Both the position numbers and the translations under genes were made by a program. Shown one piece after another: positions 6,773-14,753 of a stretch of DNA of 64,000 nucleotides. Below the pieces are notes generated by a model that was not told where the DNA came from, searched no databases, and saw only the letters and a program-made list of their open reading frames with translations. Source of the DNA: Algorimicrobium sp002414705 (GTDB lineage Bacteria; Bacteroidota; Bacteroidia; Flavobacteriales; Flavobacteriaceae). The stretch covers positions 66,635 to 130,634 of the forward strand of contig CAXAUF010000003.1 in assembly GCA_963972425.1 (NCBI GenBank), written 5' to 3'. Each line of letters begins with the position of its first letter. Position 1 is the stretch's first letter.

Positions 6773-8836
6773 ATGAATATATATAACGTAAAAACAAAAT
6801 TATCTGCTTTTGTAGTCCTGTTTTTTATTGCTATTAGCGTTTCAGCTCAAATAGACCGATCTAAACAACCAAAAGCTGGACCAGCACCAAAAATCACTTT
6901 GGAAGAACCTGGCGAATTCGAATTAAAAAACGGCTTAAAAGTTTTAGTTGTTGAAAATCATAAATTACCACGTGTTTCCTATTCATTACGAATAGATAAC
7001 AGCCCTATTTTTGAAGGCGATATTGCTGGAGTAACTAGTGTTTTAGGTTCTATGCTAGGAAATGGAACAACGTCTATCCCTAAAGATGCCTTTAATGAAG
7101 AAATCGATTTTTTAGGTGCAAGCCTTAATTTAGGTTTTGGCAACGGCTATGCAAGTTCATTAACTAAATATTCTGAACGTATTTTAGAATTAATGGCAGA
7201 TGCTGTTATTAATCCATTATTAACAGAAGAAGAATTTGAAGCTGAAAAGACCAAACTTATTGAAGGTTTAAAAAACAGCGACAAAAACCCAGATGCTATT
7301 GCTGGCCGTGTTGGAAGCGCTTTATCTTACGGAAAAAACCATCCTTATGGTGAGTTTACAACGGAAGAAACTATCAAAAACATAACGTTTGATAACATCA
7401 AAGCCTATTACCAACAATACATGAATCCTACTAATGCGTATTTAGTAGTTATTGGTGATGTTGACTTTAGAACAGTTGAAAAGCAAGTCAAAAAATACTT
7501 TAAGAATTGGGAAACTGGTGCAAGTGTATCAACTACAATCCCAAAATTAGCTGAAAGCTTACCAGTACCTCAAATTAACTTTATTGATGTTCCTGGTGCT
7601 ACACAATCTAATATTTCTGTAACCAACAACGTATCATTAAAAATGAACGATCCAGATTATTTTTCTGCCATTATTGCCGATGAAATTCTTGGTGGAGGTG
7701 GTGAAGGGTATTTATTTTTAAACCTTCGTGAAAAACATGGTTACACCTATGGTGCTTATTCAAGTCTTGGAGCCAATCGTTATGGAATGTCTCGCTTTAG
7801 CACAACCGCTAAAGTCAGAAACATGGTAACTGATAGTGCAGTGGTTGAAACATTGAAAGAAATTAAGCGTATTAACAACGAACCTGTAGATGCTGAAGTT
7901 TTACGTAATGTAAAAGCAAAATACACAGGTAACTTTGTAATGGCTTTAGAGCGTCCGCAAACCATTGCTAATTATGCTTTAAATATTAAATTGAATAATT
8001 TACCAAAGGATTTTTACGCAACATATCTTCAAAAAATAAACGATGTCACCATAGAAGACGTTCAAGCAGCTGCAAAAAAATACATGCGCCCAGAAAATGC
8101 ACGTGTTATAGTAGTTGGAAACGGAAGTGAAGTTCTTGAAAATCTTGAAAAAGTTGGCTTACCAATTCGTTATTATGACAAATATGCTGACTTAACTGAC
8201 AAGCCAGAATACGAAATTGAAATGCCTGCGGATATGGATGCCAATAAAGTGCTTAACGCCTATATTAATGCCATTGGAGGGAAAACTACTTTAGACAAAG
8301 TAAATTCAGTTTACATTACTGCTGAAGCGGAATTACAACCAGGTGTGGTTATTAATTTAGAAATGAAGAAAACCATAAAAAACCAATCTTTACAACAAAT
8401 TAGCGTTATGGGTCAAACTCAAAAGCAAGTTTTAGATGGTAGCGCTGGTTACTCTATGGCTCAAGGTCAACGTAAAGATATGACAGATGATGAAGTTAAA
8501 GATGCACAAATAGAATCGTCTCCTTTTCCTGAAGTAAACTATTTAAATGGTGGTGTTACTTTAGAAAAAATTGAAAAGGTAGATGGAGTAAACGCTTACA
8601 AAATTAAAGTTGACGAAAAGACTTCAGTTTACTACAGTGTTGAAACTGGCCTAAAAATTAAAGAAGTAGAGGCTTCAGAAATGGGGCAGTCAGCTACTTT
8701 TTATGGCGAATATAAAGCTGTTTCTGGAATTCAGTTTCCTTTTAAAATTTCGCAATCAATGGGTCCAAGAACAATTGACTTTATTGTAAAAGAAGTTAAA
8801 GTAAACGAAGGTGTTACTGATGCTGATTTTGAATAA
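6773..8836 (+). CDS. M16 family peptidase-like partner subunit with LolA-like C-terminal domain
   Basis: A 687-residue secreted protein with a signal peptide ending at about VSAQ. Residues about 30-480 are two M16 domains, but the HxxEH position reads LGSMLGNGTT, so it cannot bind zinc there. It keeps REKHGYTYGAYSS, the substrate-binding R/Y region of the non-catalytic half. Residues about 500-687 (AYINAIGGKTTLDKV onward) form an extra beta-rich domain like the LolA/lipoprotein-sorting fold often fused to Bacteroidetes M16 proteins. The ATG at 6773, one base after the previous stop, is preferred over an upstream in-frame TTG at 6740 inside that gene. It is almost certainly co-translated with the catalytic subunit. 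Confidence 0.92.
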   Translation: MNIYNVKTKLSAFVVLFFIAISVSAQIDRSKQPKAGPAPKITLEEPGEFELKNGLKVLVVENHKLPRVSYSLRIDNSPIFEGDIAGVTSVLGSMLGNGTTSIPKDAFNEEIDFLGASLNLGFGNGYASSLTKYSERILELMADAVINPLLTEEEFEAEKTKLIEGLKNSDKNPDAIAGRVGSALSYGKNHPYGEFTTEETIKNITFDNIKAYYQQYMNPTNAYLVVIGDVDFRTVEKQVKKYFKNWETGASVSTTIPKLAESLPVPQINFIDVPGATQSNISVTNNVSLKMNDPDYFSAIIADEILGGGGEGYLFLNLREKHGYTYGAYSSLGANRYGMSRFSTTAKVRNMVTDSAVVETLKEIKRINNEPVDAEVLRNVKAKYTGNFVMALERPQTIANYALNIKLNNLPKDFYATYLQKINDVTIEDVQAAAKKYMRPENARVIVVGNGSEVLENLEKVGLPIRYYDKYADLTDKPEYEIEMPADMDANKVLNAYINAIGGKTTLDKVNSVYITAEAELQPGVVINLEMKKTIKNQSLQQISVMGQTQKQVLDGSAGYSMAQGQRKDMTDDEVKDAQIESSPFPEVNYLNGGVTLEKIEKVDGVNAYKIKVDEKTSVYYSVETGLKIKEVEASEMGQSATFYGEYKAVSGIQFPFKISQSMGPRTIDFIVKEVKVNEGVTDADFE

Positions 8837-8858
8837 TTAGAAATCGATAATTCATATT

Positions 8859-8888
8859 TAAAAGCCTGAAGGAAACTTCGGGTTTTTA
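8859..8888. terminator. Bidirectional terminator between M16 pair and transporter
   Basis: AAAAGCCTGAAG, loop GAAA, CTTCGGGTTTTT form a 12-bp stem with two G-T wobbles and a T tract that overlaps the stop codon of the convergent transporter gene. Confidence 0.8.
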
Positions 8889-9764
8889 TTTTTTCCGCTT
8901 ATGCGATAAATACACACCAACTAAAATAATAAGCGATCCTAATCCTTGCCACATACTAAAACCCTCACCATCTAAAACACCCCAAATCAGTGCTATAATT
9001 GGCATTAAATACGTAACCGAAGATGCAAAAACAGGTGTAGATATTTGTACCAATTTATTAAATAACACTTTTGCTAAAGCGGTTCCAAAAAATGACAAAA
9101 AAACAACATATAACAATGACATTTTCAGGTTTGGATTGGATAGTGTTTCTTCAGTAAAAAAATCAGTAAAAAACAATATTACCAAAGCTGGAATAGTAAT
9201 AACTGCGTAATTACCAGCAGCAATTGCTAATGGTTTTACATCTTGTAAATACCGCTTTATAATATTCACATTAGCAGCATACATTATGGTAGAAACAATA
9301 ACAAAACCAGCATATAAATAGTTTTGTTCCGGATTTAACTCAGCTCCTTTTAAAATAAGAATTGCTGTACCAATGAAACCAATAATTACACCTAACACTT
9401 GACGTTTAGTTGATGCTATTTGAAATACAGCAAATCCTAGTAAGATAGTATTTAATGGCACTAATGAATTTAAAATAGATGCAACAGCACTATCAATTTC
9501 TGTTTCAGCGATAGCAAATAAGAATGCTGGGAAGAAAGAACCTAAAAATCCAGAAAGCCCAATCCATTTCCATTGCTGCTTACTAATAGTTTTAAGTGAA
9601 TAAAAACCAGCAGCAAGTAAGAAAATTCCTGTTATTATAGTTCGGAGAGCACCCAATTGATAAGGTGACAGACCCAAAAGTGATTTTTTTATTAAAATAA
9701 ATGAGGTGCCCCAAATCACGGAAAGCACCACTAAATATAACCACTTACTATTAATTTGTTTCAT
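8886..9764 (-). CDS. EamA/DMT-family transporter
   Basis: A 292-residue inner-membrane protein with ten predicted membrane helices arranged as two EamA repeats. It opens KWLYLVVLSVIWGTSFILIKKSL, the typical first EamA helix with WGTSF, and ends with basic SHKRKK. The family exports or imports small metabolites or drugs; the substrate cannot be told. The reading frame continues to an ATG at 9804-9806, but the extra 14 residues (MHLKLEFCSKKRFD) are charged and precede the first helix, so the ATG at 9762-9764 is taken. Divergent from the HMA lipoprotein gene; convergent with the M16 pair. Confidence 0.88.
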   Translation of the reverse strand: MKQINSKWLYLVVLSVIWGTSFILIKKSLLGLSPYQLGALRTIITGIFLLAAGFYSLKTISKQQWKWIGLSGFLGSFFPAFLFAIAETEIDSAVASILNSLVPLNTILLGFAVFQIASTKRQVLGVIIGFIGTAILILKGAELNPEQNYLYAGFVIVSTIMYAANVNIIKRYLQDVKPLAIAAGNYAVITIPALVILFFTDFFTEETLSNPNLKMSLLYVVFLSFFGTALAKVLFNKLVQISTPVFASSVTYLMPIIALIWGVLDGEGFSMWQGLGSLIILVGVYLSHKRKK

Positions 9765-9823
9765 ATCAAAACGTTTCTTGCTACAAAACTCCAATTTTAA
9801 ATGCAATAAATAAAAATATTTAT

Positions 9824-9831
9824 TAATTTTG
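9824..9831 (+). promoter_or_regulatory. Candidate -7 box for the HMA lipoprotein gene
   Basis: TAATTTTG fits TAnnTTTG and lies 25 bases before the ATG. No TTG element is visible at the expected upstream distance, so this is a half-match. Confidence 0.35.
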
Positions 9832-9856
9832 TATTGAACTTAATTAGATTTTCAAA

Positions 9857-10375
9857 ATGAAGACATTAAAAAAAATTATGACACTTGTAATACTAACTTT
9901 AGTATTCGCGAGTTGTAAAAATGAAACAACTCCAGAAGTTGTAACTGTTGAAACTACTGAAACAGCATCAACTGAAGTTGCAGTTGCAGAACTAGATCCA
10001 AATGCAAAATATGCTAAAGCAGAATTTACTATTGAAGGTATGACGTGTGCTATGGGTTGTGCAAAAACAATTGAAAAGAAAATGGCTAAAATGGATGGTG
10101 TAAAATCGGCTAAAGTTGATTTTGACACGCGTATTGCTATGGTAGAATATGATGAAGCTAAAGTAAATGCAACTTCTTTAGAAGACGTGGTAAAAAAAGC
10201 TGGCGATGTATATTCTGTAAAAGACATGAAAACGGTTGAAAGCTTTGATGCTGATAAAAAGCCTTGCGACAAAGATTGCAAAAAAGCGTGTTGTGCAGAG
10301 AAAACAGAAGCTGAAAAAACAGCTTGTGCTAAAGACTGTAAAATGGCTTGTTGCGCAGACAAAGCAAAAGCATAA
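9857..10375 (+). CDS. HMA-domain lipoprotein with Cys-rich tail
   Basis: A 172-residue exported lipoprotein: hydrophobic signal followed by the lipobox LVFASC (Cys at about 20). A Thr/Glu-rich linker leads to a heavy-metal-associated domain (about 53-122) with GMTCAMGCAKTIEKK; here the usual CxxC is CAMGC, spaced CxxxC. The last 40 residues hold two copies of a Cys-rich unit, PCDKDCKKACCAEK and ACAKDCKMACCADK (C-x3-C-x3-CC), giving eight extra thiols. I infer a periplasmic or surface metal-binding protein, perhaps for copper or mercury sequestration, but no metal is proved. It stands alone between two hairpins, 22 kb from the metal efflux operon. Confidence 0.85.
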   Translation: MKTLKKIMTLVILTLVFASCKNETTPEVVTVETTETASTEVAVAELDPNAKYAKAEFTIEGMTCAMGCAKTIEKKMAKMDGVKSAKVDFDTRIAMVEYDEAKVNATSLEDVVKKAGDVYSVKDMKTVESFDADKKPCDKDCKKACCAEKTEAEKTACAKDCKMACCADKAKA

Positions 10376-10395
10376 TCAAAAAAAAATATTATACT

Positions 10396-10423
10396 AAAAA
10401 GCCACTCAAATGAGTGGCTTTTT
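10396..10423. terminator. Strong bidirectional terminator (HMA gene / gldD)
   Basis: AAAAAGCCACTCA (10396-10408) pairs perfectly with TGAGTGGCTTTTT (10411-10423). It serves the HMA gene and, on the other strand, gldD. Confidence 0.92.
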
Positions 10424-11007
10424 TATTTCCAGTTAATGGTTTCCATGATGTGCTGAATATCCTTTTGCAGATATTTGGCGGCAGGCAAAATAGAATCAAA
10501 ATTAGGTTTAGCATAAAAATACAACGAACCTGTTACAAAGTGATTAAGACTATCCGTTACATAAAATTGGGATTGTGATGCTGCATTACCACCAACCTCA
10601 TAAAACATGCCGTAAACCTTACGTTCTTTATTAGCATAAAGCTGTTCGGCAATTTCATCTGCTTTTACCGTATGTTCTTGGGTGAAACCTTGCGCATCTT
10701 TAAGGAGTCTATCTAGGCGTTCTTTATTACTGGTAATTGGTTTATAGGTTATATAAATGGTGCCTTTTAAAGCAGGATACATTAAATCAATTCCATAACT
10801 ACCAGAATCATTCCCAATGGTTCGTGCTTTAATTTGCGTTGCCAATTCGTTTTTTTCAAAAGTAAACGGAAAACCAGCTTCTAGCTTTTTATAATTGGCT
10901 TTTGGATACTCCAGACGTAAATGTGCAGCAGGCTTTGGTAAGGCATCATTACCGCAAGCCGTTAGGATTATTGCTAGAATTATAATTAATATATTTTTAA
11001 ATTTCAT
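10423..11007 (-). CDS. gldD: Gliding motility lipoprotein GldD
   Basis: A 194-residue lipoprotein with signal peptide and lipobox IILTACGN. The sequence after the Cys, KPAAHLRLEYPKANYK, is the conserved GldD opening (PxGYLRLEYP in relatives), and the FPFTFE and YIDFMYPxLKGTIYITYKP-type strands follow. GldD is required for gliding and T9SS function in Flavobacterium johnsoniae; its exact task is unclear. It is last in mutY-ssb-gldE-gldD on the minus strand, 22 bp after gldE, an order conserved in Flavobacteriia, and ends at a strong terminator. Confidence 0.95.
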   Translation of the reverse strand: MKFKNILIIILAIILTACGNDALPKPAAHLRLEYPKANYKKLEAGFPFTFEKNELATQIKARTIGNDSGSYGIDLMYPALKGTIYITYKPITSNKERLDRLLKDAQGFTQEHTVKADEIAEQLYANKERKVYGMFYEVGGNAASQSQFYVTDSLNHFVTGSLYFYAKPNFDSILPAAKYLQKDIQHIMETINWK

Positions 11008-11029
11008 TTTTTTTATTTTAATGAATAAA

Positions 11030-12334
11030 TCAAGGAATAGTAACCTTGACTCGCGTAATGCGTTTTTTATCCAAGGCTTCTATTATAAAAACGTAATTTC
11101 CGAAATATATTTTACTGCCCTGTTTTGGGAAACTTTTAGAGAATTCTAAAATAAAACCAGCCAAGGTTTCTGCTTCGCCTTTTTCAGCTTCAAACAAACT
11201 ATCATCTTCAACTTTTACAATTTTATAAAAATCTTTTAGAGCTGTTTTTCCTTCAAAAACATAATTATTATTGTCTAGTTTGGAATAGACCAAATCTTCA
11301 TCATCAAACTCATCACTAATATCGCCTACAATTTCTTCAATAATATCTTCTAAAGAAATTAATCCGGATGTACCTCCATATTCATCCACTACAACAGCTA
11401 AATGGACTTTCTTTTCTTGAAATTCTACCATTAAATCATCTAGCTTTTTATTTTCTGGCACAAAAAACGGTTCTCTTAACAGCGTTGTCCAATCAAATTG
11501 CTTTCGGTCTAAAAACGGCAATAAATCTTTTACGTACAGTATGCCTTTAATTTTATCAATATTTTCCTCGAAAACAGGAATTCTTGAATAGCCATTATTC
11601 ACAATTTCTGGAATAATTTCTAAATATTTCTGATTGATATTTAAAGCAAAAATATCTATTCTCGGTCGCATAACCTGTTTGGTATCTGTATTCCCGAAAG
11701 ATACGATGCCTTTTAAAATTTTCTGTTCTTCTTTAGTGGTATCTGCTTCGCTGGTTAACTCTAAAGCTTGCGATAATTGATCCACACTTAAATTAGATTT
11801 CTGCTTCCCTAGCCTATTGTGAATTCCTAATGTTATGCTACGCATAGGTAAACTTAAAGGTGAAAAAAGAAAATCTAAAACACGCAATGGATATGCCATA
11901 AGAATGGCAAATTTCATCCGATTTCGGCTGGCATAAATTTTGGGTAAAATTTCGCCAAACAACAATATTAAAAAGGTAATAACTACAACTTCCAATAAAA
12001 ACTGAAGAAGTTCCGATTGGATGCCTTTAAAAATAAATTCGCCTAAATACGCAAAGAGTATAACAATACCAATATTGATGAAATTGTTAGCCACTAAAAT
12101 GGTTGCTAATAATTTTTTAGGTCGTTCTAATAATTTAGAGATAATATTAATTGCAGTGGCATTTGTTTCGGTTTCATTTTCAATATCTGTTCTGGTTAAT
12201 GAAAATAGAGCCACTTCAGCTCCAGAAATTAGTGCCGAACAAAGTAATAATACAAATAAGAGTGCAATTCCAAATAATATGGAATAATCAACGGATATAG
12301 TTAGTGATAAAAAACTGGGAGGTTCTAGGTCCAA
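11030..12334 (-). CDS. gldE: Gliding motility-associated protein GldE (CorC/HlyC-type)
   Basis: A 434-residue inner-membrane protein. Residues about 20-190 are a CNNM/DUF21 transmembrane domain with the ALISGAEVALFSLT motif; about 205-330 hold two CBS domains, including VDEYGGTSGLISLEDIIEEIVGDI; the last 80 residues form a CorC_HlyC domain. This architecture, together with its position directly before gldD, identifies GldE, which partly overlaps GldD in function in F. johnsoniae. CNNM relatives transport or sense Mg, so an ion link is possible but unproven. Gaps of 22 bp on each side imply co-transcription with ssb and gldD. Confidence 0.94.
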   Translation of the reverse strand: MDLEPPSFLSLTISVDYSILFGIALLFVLLLCSALISGAEVALFSLTRTDIENETETNATAINIISKLLERPKKLLATILVANNFINIGIVILFAYLGEFIFKGIQSELLQFLLEVVVITFLILLFGEILPKIYASRNRMKFAILMAYPLRVLDFLFSPLSLPMRSITLGIHNRLGKQKSNLSVDQLSQALELTSEADTTKEEQKILKGIVSFGNTDTKQVMRPRIDIFALNINQKYLEIIPEIVNNGYSRIPVFEENIDKIKGILYVKDLLPFLDRKQFDWTTLLREPFFVPENKKLDDLMVEFQEKKVHLAVVVDEYGGTSGLISLEDIIEEIVGDISDEFDDEDLVYSKLDNNNYVFEGKTALKDFYKIVKVEDDSLFEAEKGEAETLAGFILEFSKSFPKQGSKIYFGNYVFIIEALDKKRITRVKVTIP

Positions 12335-12356
12335 TGGTCGTTGGTTTTAATGACGA

Positions 12357-12827
12357 TTAAAATGGTAAATCGCCTTCTGGCATATTTACTTCTGGTTTAG
12401 GAGTAATTGGCTCTTGACGAGGTTGTGCGCTTTGCGCGGTTTGGTTTTGTTGTGATTGCTGCTGACTAGATGACGTATTTCCAACATCATTTTTAGTAGT
12501 CAAGAATGTAAAATCTGTACATTGAATTTCAGTAGAATACCGGTCATTTCCACTTTCATCTTGCCACTTTCTGGTTTTTATACGACCTTCAATGTATACT
12601 TTGTCTCCTTTACTTAAATACTTCTCACAAACTTCAGCTGCTTTATTTCTAACTACAATATTGTGCCATTCTGTATTGGTAACACGTTCATTGGTTTGCT
12701 TGCTTGTATATGTCTCGTTGGTAGCCAATGGAAAACGTCCAATACAGCCACCACCTTCAAAATAGTGCATCTTTACTTCATCTCCCAAATGCCCAATTAG
12801 CATAACTTTATTTAACGTTCCTGACAT
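12357..12827 (-). CDS. ssb: Single-stranded DNA-binding protein
   Basis: A 156-residue SSB. The OB-fold domain covers about 1-107 (NKVMLIGHLGDEVKMHYFEGG, then TNTEWHNIV and KGDKVYIEGRIKTRKWQD), followed by a Gln/Ser-rich linker and the acidic tip MPEGDLPF, which binds replication and repair partners. It coats single-stranded DNA during replication and repair. It has its own -7 box in the gap after mutY, and heads the ssb-gldE-gldD unit. Confidence 0.97.
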   Translation of the reverse strand: MSGTLNKVMLIGHLGDEVKMHYFEGGGCIGRFPLATNETYTSKQTNERVTNTEWHNIVVRNKAAEVCEKYLSKGDKVYIEGRIKTRKWQDESGNDRYSTEIQCTDFTFLTTKNDVGNTSSSQQQSQQNQTAQSAQPRQEPITPKPEVNMPEGDLPF

Positions 12828-12845
12828 ATTTTTTTATTTGTTTGG

Positions 12846-12853
12846 CAAAATTA
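12846..12853 (-). promoter_or_regulatory. Candidate -7 box for ssb-gldE-gldD
   Basis: On the minus strand TAATTTTG (12853-12846) fits TAnnTTTG and lies 19 bases before the ssb start. The upstream element is not clear. Confidence 0.4.
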
Positions 12854-12901
12854 CGCTTTTGCTATTCATAAACTTAAAATTAGTAAAAAAATATGAGCTT
12901 G

Positions 12902-13942
12902 CTAAATTTCAGATTGAAAATTAAAAGCATCTATAAAGTTTTTAATAAGAACTGGAACCGCATAATTTTCTATTTCAGAAATAGCAATACCAGATTTCGG
13001 TAAAGTAGTTGTTTTTATAATCCAGAATTTGGTATGTAAATGCTGATGCGATAATTTATGAATAATATCAATGGAATTGAATAAGGTTAGATTTTCAAAA
13101 AAATCATCAGAATTTAATTCTTTCAGAAATTCAGTTTCATTCAAACTTTTGGTAGTTTCCAACAACGGAAATTGATATAAATTTTGCCAAATTCCTTTCC
13201 CTTTACGTTTCTCCAGGATAGTTTGTCCATCATTTGTGACATAAACCAGAAAATTAAAGAATTTATTTTTGGGTTTATTACTTTTTATTTTAACGGGTAA
13301 AATAGCTATATCATTTTCCCTGAAAGCAACACAGTTATCCATTAACGGGCAAGCTAAACAGTTTGGGCTACTTGGTTTGCATTGTATAGCACCAAATTCC
13401 ATAATGGCTTGATTAAAATCGGCTGGATTATTAACATCAATAATATCTGTTGCAAGTGCTTTAAAAACTTTTTTACCTTCGGTACTATTTATAGGTGTGT
13501 GGATTCCATAAAACCTAGCAAGAACACGATAAACATTTCCATCAACAACAGCAGCAACTTCGTTAAAGCAAAAAGAAGCTATGGCACTTGCTGTATAATC
13601 GCCAACACCTTTTAGTTTTAGTAAATCCTTATAGGTGTTTGGGAAATTTCCGTTCAATTCAAAAGCCACGTATTTTGCTGTAGCATGTAAATTTCTAGCT
13701 CTTGAGTAGTAGCCCAAGCCTTGCCAAAGTTTTAAAACAGCCTCTTCGTGTGCATTTGCAAGGTCGAAAACTGTAGGGTATTGTGCTATAAAAGCTTCGT
13801 AATAAGGCAGACCTTGCTTAATTTGCGTTTGTTGCAAAATAATTTCGGATAACCATATATAGTATGGGTTTTTGGTATTTCGCCACGGTAAATTGCGCTT
13901 ATTAATTGAATACCAACTAATTAATGTTTTTGTTATATACAT
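12902..13942 (-). CDS. mutY: A/G-specific adenine glycosylase
   Basis: A 346-residue base-excision repair enzyme that removes adenine opposite 8-oxoguanine. It shows RNLPWR near residue 16, the substrate-contacting SEIILQQTQI (about 32-41), the helix-hairpin-helix LKGVGDYTASAIASF (about 108-122) followed by the catalytic Asp in VDGNVYRVL, and the iron-sulfur cluster ligands C-x6-C-x2-C-x5-C (CKPSSPNCLACPLMDNC). The C-terminal NUDIX-like domain (about 230-346) that recognises 8-oxoG is intact, with KRKGKGIWQNLYQFP. Divergent from HU; followed by ssb on the same strand. Confidence 0.97.
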   Translation of the reverse strand: MYITKTLISWYSINKRNLPWRNTKNPYYIWLSEIILQQTQIKQGLPYYEAFIAQYPTVFDLANAHEEAVLKLWQGLGYYSRARNLHATAKYVAFELNGNFPNTYKDLLKLKGVGDYTASAIASFCFNEVAAVVDGNVYRVLARFYGIHTPINSTEGKKVFKALATDIIDVNNPADFNQAIMEFGAIQCKPSSPNCLACPLMDNCVAFRENDIAILPVKIKSNKPKNKFFNFLVYVTNDGQTILEKRKGKGIWQNLYQFPLLETTKSLNETEFLKELNSDDFFENLTLFNSIDIIHKLSHQHLHTKFWIIKTTTLPKSGIAISEIENYAVPVLIKNFIDAFNFQSEI

Positions 13943-14002
13943 TTGAGAAATATACTAATGGCAAAAATAAAGGTTTATATTCTTAAATTTTAATGAATTA
14001 GG

Positions 14003-14035
14003 TTTGAAATATTGAATTTTTAATTCCTATATTTG
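14003..14035 (+). promoter_or_regulatory. Promoter of the HU gene
   Basis: TTTG (14003-14006), a 21-base spacer and TATATTTG (14028-14035) match the Bacteroidetes promoter. The HU start codon is 42 bases downstream. Confidence 0.8.
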
Positions 14036-14077
14036 CATCCCTTATTAGATTAATAGCAACATAATAAAAAAAGTAAA

Positions 14078-14368
14078 ATGACAAAAGCTGATTTAGTAGC
14101 AAAAATTTCTGAAAAATTAGGAATTGAAAAAGGCGATGTACAGGCAACTGTTGAAACATTTATGGAAGAAGTGAAAACTTCATTAGAGAGTGGAGATAAT
14201 GTTTATTTAAGAGGTTTTGGAAGCTTTATAATTAAAACAAGAGCCGAAAAAACTGGAAGAAATATTTCTAAAAATACAACTATCAAAATACCTGCTCACA
14301 ATATTCCTGCATTTAAACCTGCAAAAGTATTTGTAGAAGGTGTTAAAACGAATGTTGACGTCAAGTAA
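14078..14368 (+). CDS. HU family DNA-binding protein
   Basis: A 96-residue histone-like protein with MTKADLVAKISEKLGIEK, the beta-arm FGSFIIKTRAEKTGRNISKN and IPAHNIPAFKPAK, all standard for HU/IHF. It bends and compacts DNA as a dimer. A good promoter precedes it, and the next gene is a 30-residue basic protein 34 bp downstream, both ending at one terminator. Whether it is HU or an IHF-like paralogue cannot be told from the sequence. Confidence 0.96.
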   Translation: MTKADLVAKISEKLGIEKGDVQATVETFMEEVKTSLESGDNVYLRGFGSFIIKTRAEKTGRNISKNTTIKIPAHNIPAFKPAKVFVEGVKTNVDVK

Positions 14369-14402
14369 AAACATTAAATTATTAACTTAAAACAAGTAAC
14401 TT

Positions 14403-14495
14403 ATGCCAAGTGGTAAAAAGAGAAAGAGACACAAGGTAGCAACGCATAAGCGTAAAAAGAGAAGACGCGCTAACCGTCACAAGAAGAAGAAGTAA
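14403..14495 (+). CDS. 30-residue basic AURKAIP1/COX24-domain (mS38-like) protein
   Basis: A very short frame, ATG 14403 to TAA 14493-14495, encodes MPSGKKRKRHKVATHKRKKR followed by RRANRHKKKK; 20 of 30 residues are Lys or Arg. It matches a tiny protein that I recall as conserved across Bacteroidetes at this locus and annotated as AURKAIP1/COX24 domain, the module of mitochondrial ribosomal protein mS38 (bacterial relative bS22). I infer a small ribosomal subunit component that binds rRNA. It lies between HU and RNase G, 34 bp after HU and directly before a terminator, so it is probably co-transcribed with HU. It is easily missed by gene callers because of its size. Confidence 0.75.
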   Translation: MPSGKKRKRHKVATHKRKKRRRANRHKKKK

Positions 14496-14499
14496 GCTT

Positions 14500-14526
14500 A
14501 AAAAGTAGTTATTTAACTACTTTTTT
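14500..14526 (+). terminator. Terminator after HU and the 30-residue gene
   Basis: AAAAAGTAGTT (14500-14510) pairs with AACTACTTTTT (14515-14525) around ATTT, with a T run to 14526. Confidence 0.85.
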
Positions 14527-14553
14527 GGTTTTTAAAACAAAGAGTTCTTTGAA

Positions 14554-14740
14554 ATTGAGTTTCTCAATGCACCAATTTGTGTATTGTGTTTACTCTTCGG
14601 ATTTAAAAAAAAATCCTGTGAGATACCATAACTATTGTCAATTTCAAAACTGACTATAGCTATGGTTTCTTTCTATTGTTTATAATGAGCAGTAGAAAAA
14701 ATAGTATTAATCCATCTGTCATACCTAATGTATGGTAGAT
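14554..14740 (+). promoter_or_regulatory. Structured leader of the RNase G/E gene: four consecutive hairpins
   Basis: The 227-bp gap before rng contains four inverted repeats in a row: ATTGAG-TTT-CTCAAT (14554-14568); GGATTT-A6-AAATCC (14599-14616); a long imperfect stem 14621-14670 in which AGA, ACCATA, CTA, T and GTCA pair with TGAC, A, TAG, TATGGT and TCT around a 10-base loop; and ATCTGTCATAC-CTAAT-GTATGGTAGAT (14714-14740, 11 bp with two G-T wobbles), ending 13 bases before the ATG. In Escherichia coli RNase E limits its own mRNA through hairpins in its leader. A similar loop here is an inference. No clean TAnnTTTG box was found in the gap. Confidence 0.5.
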
Positions 14741-14753
14741 AAAAATTAACAAA

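Noticed and set aside
9844..10362. 172-codon minus-strand frame antisense to the HMA lipoprotein
   Set aside because: It mirrors the repetitive plus-strand gene, which has a lipobox and HMA motif; the antisense product is low-complexity.
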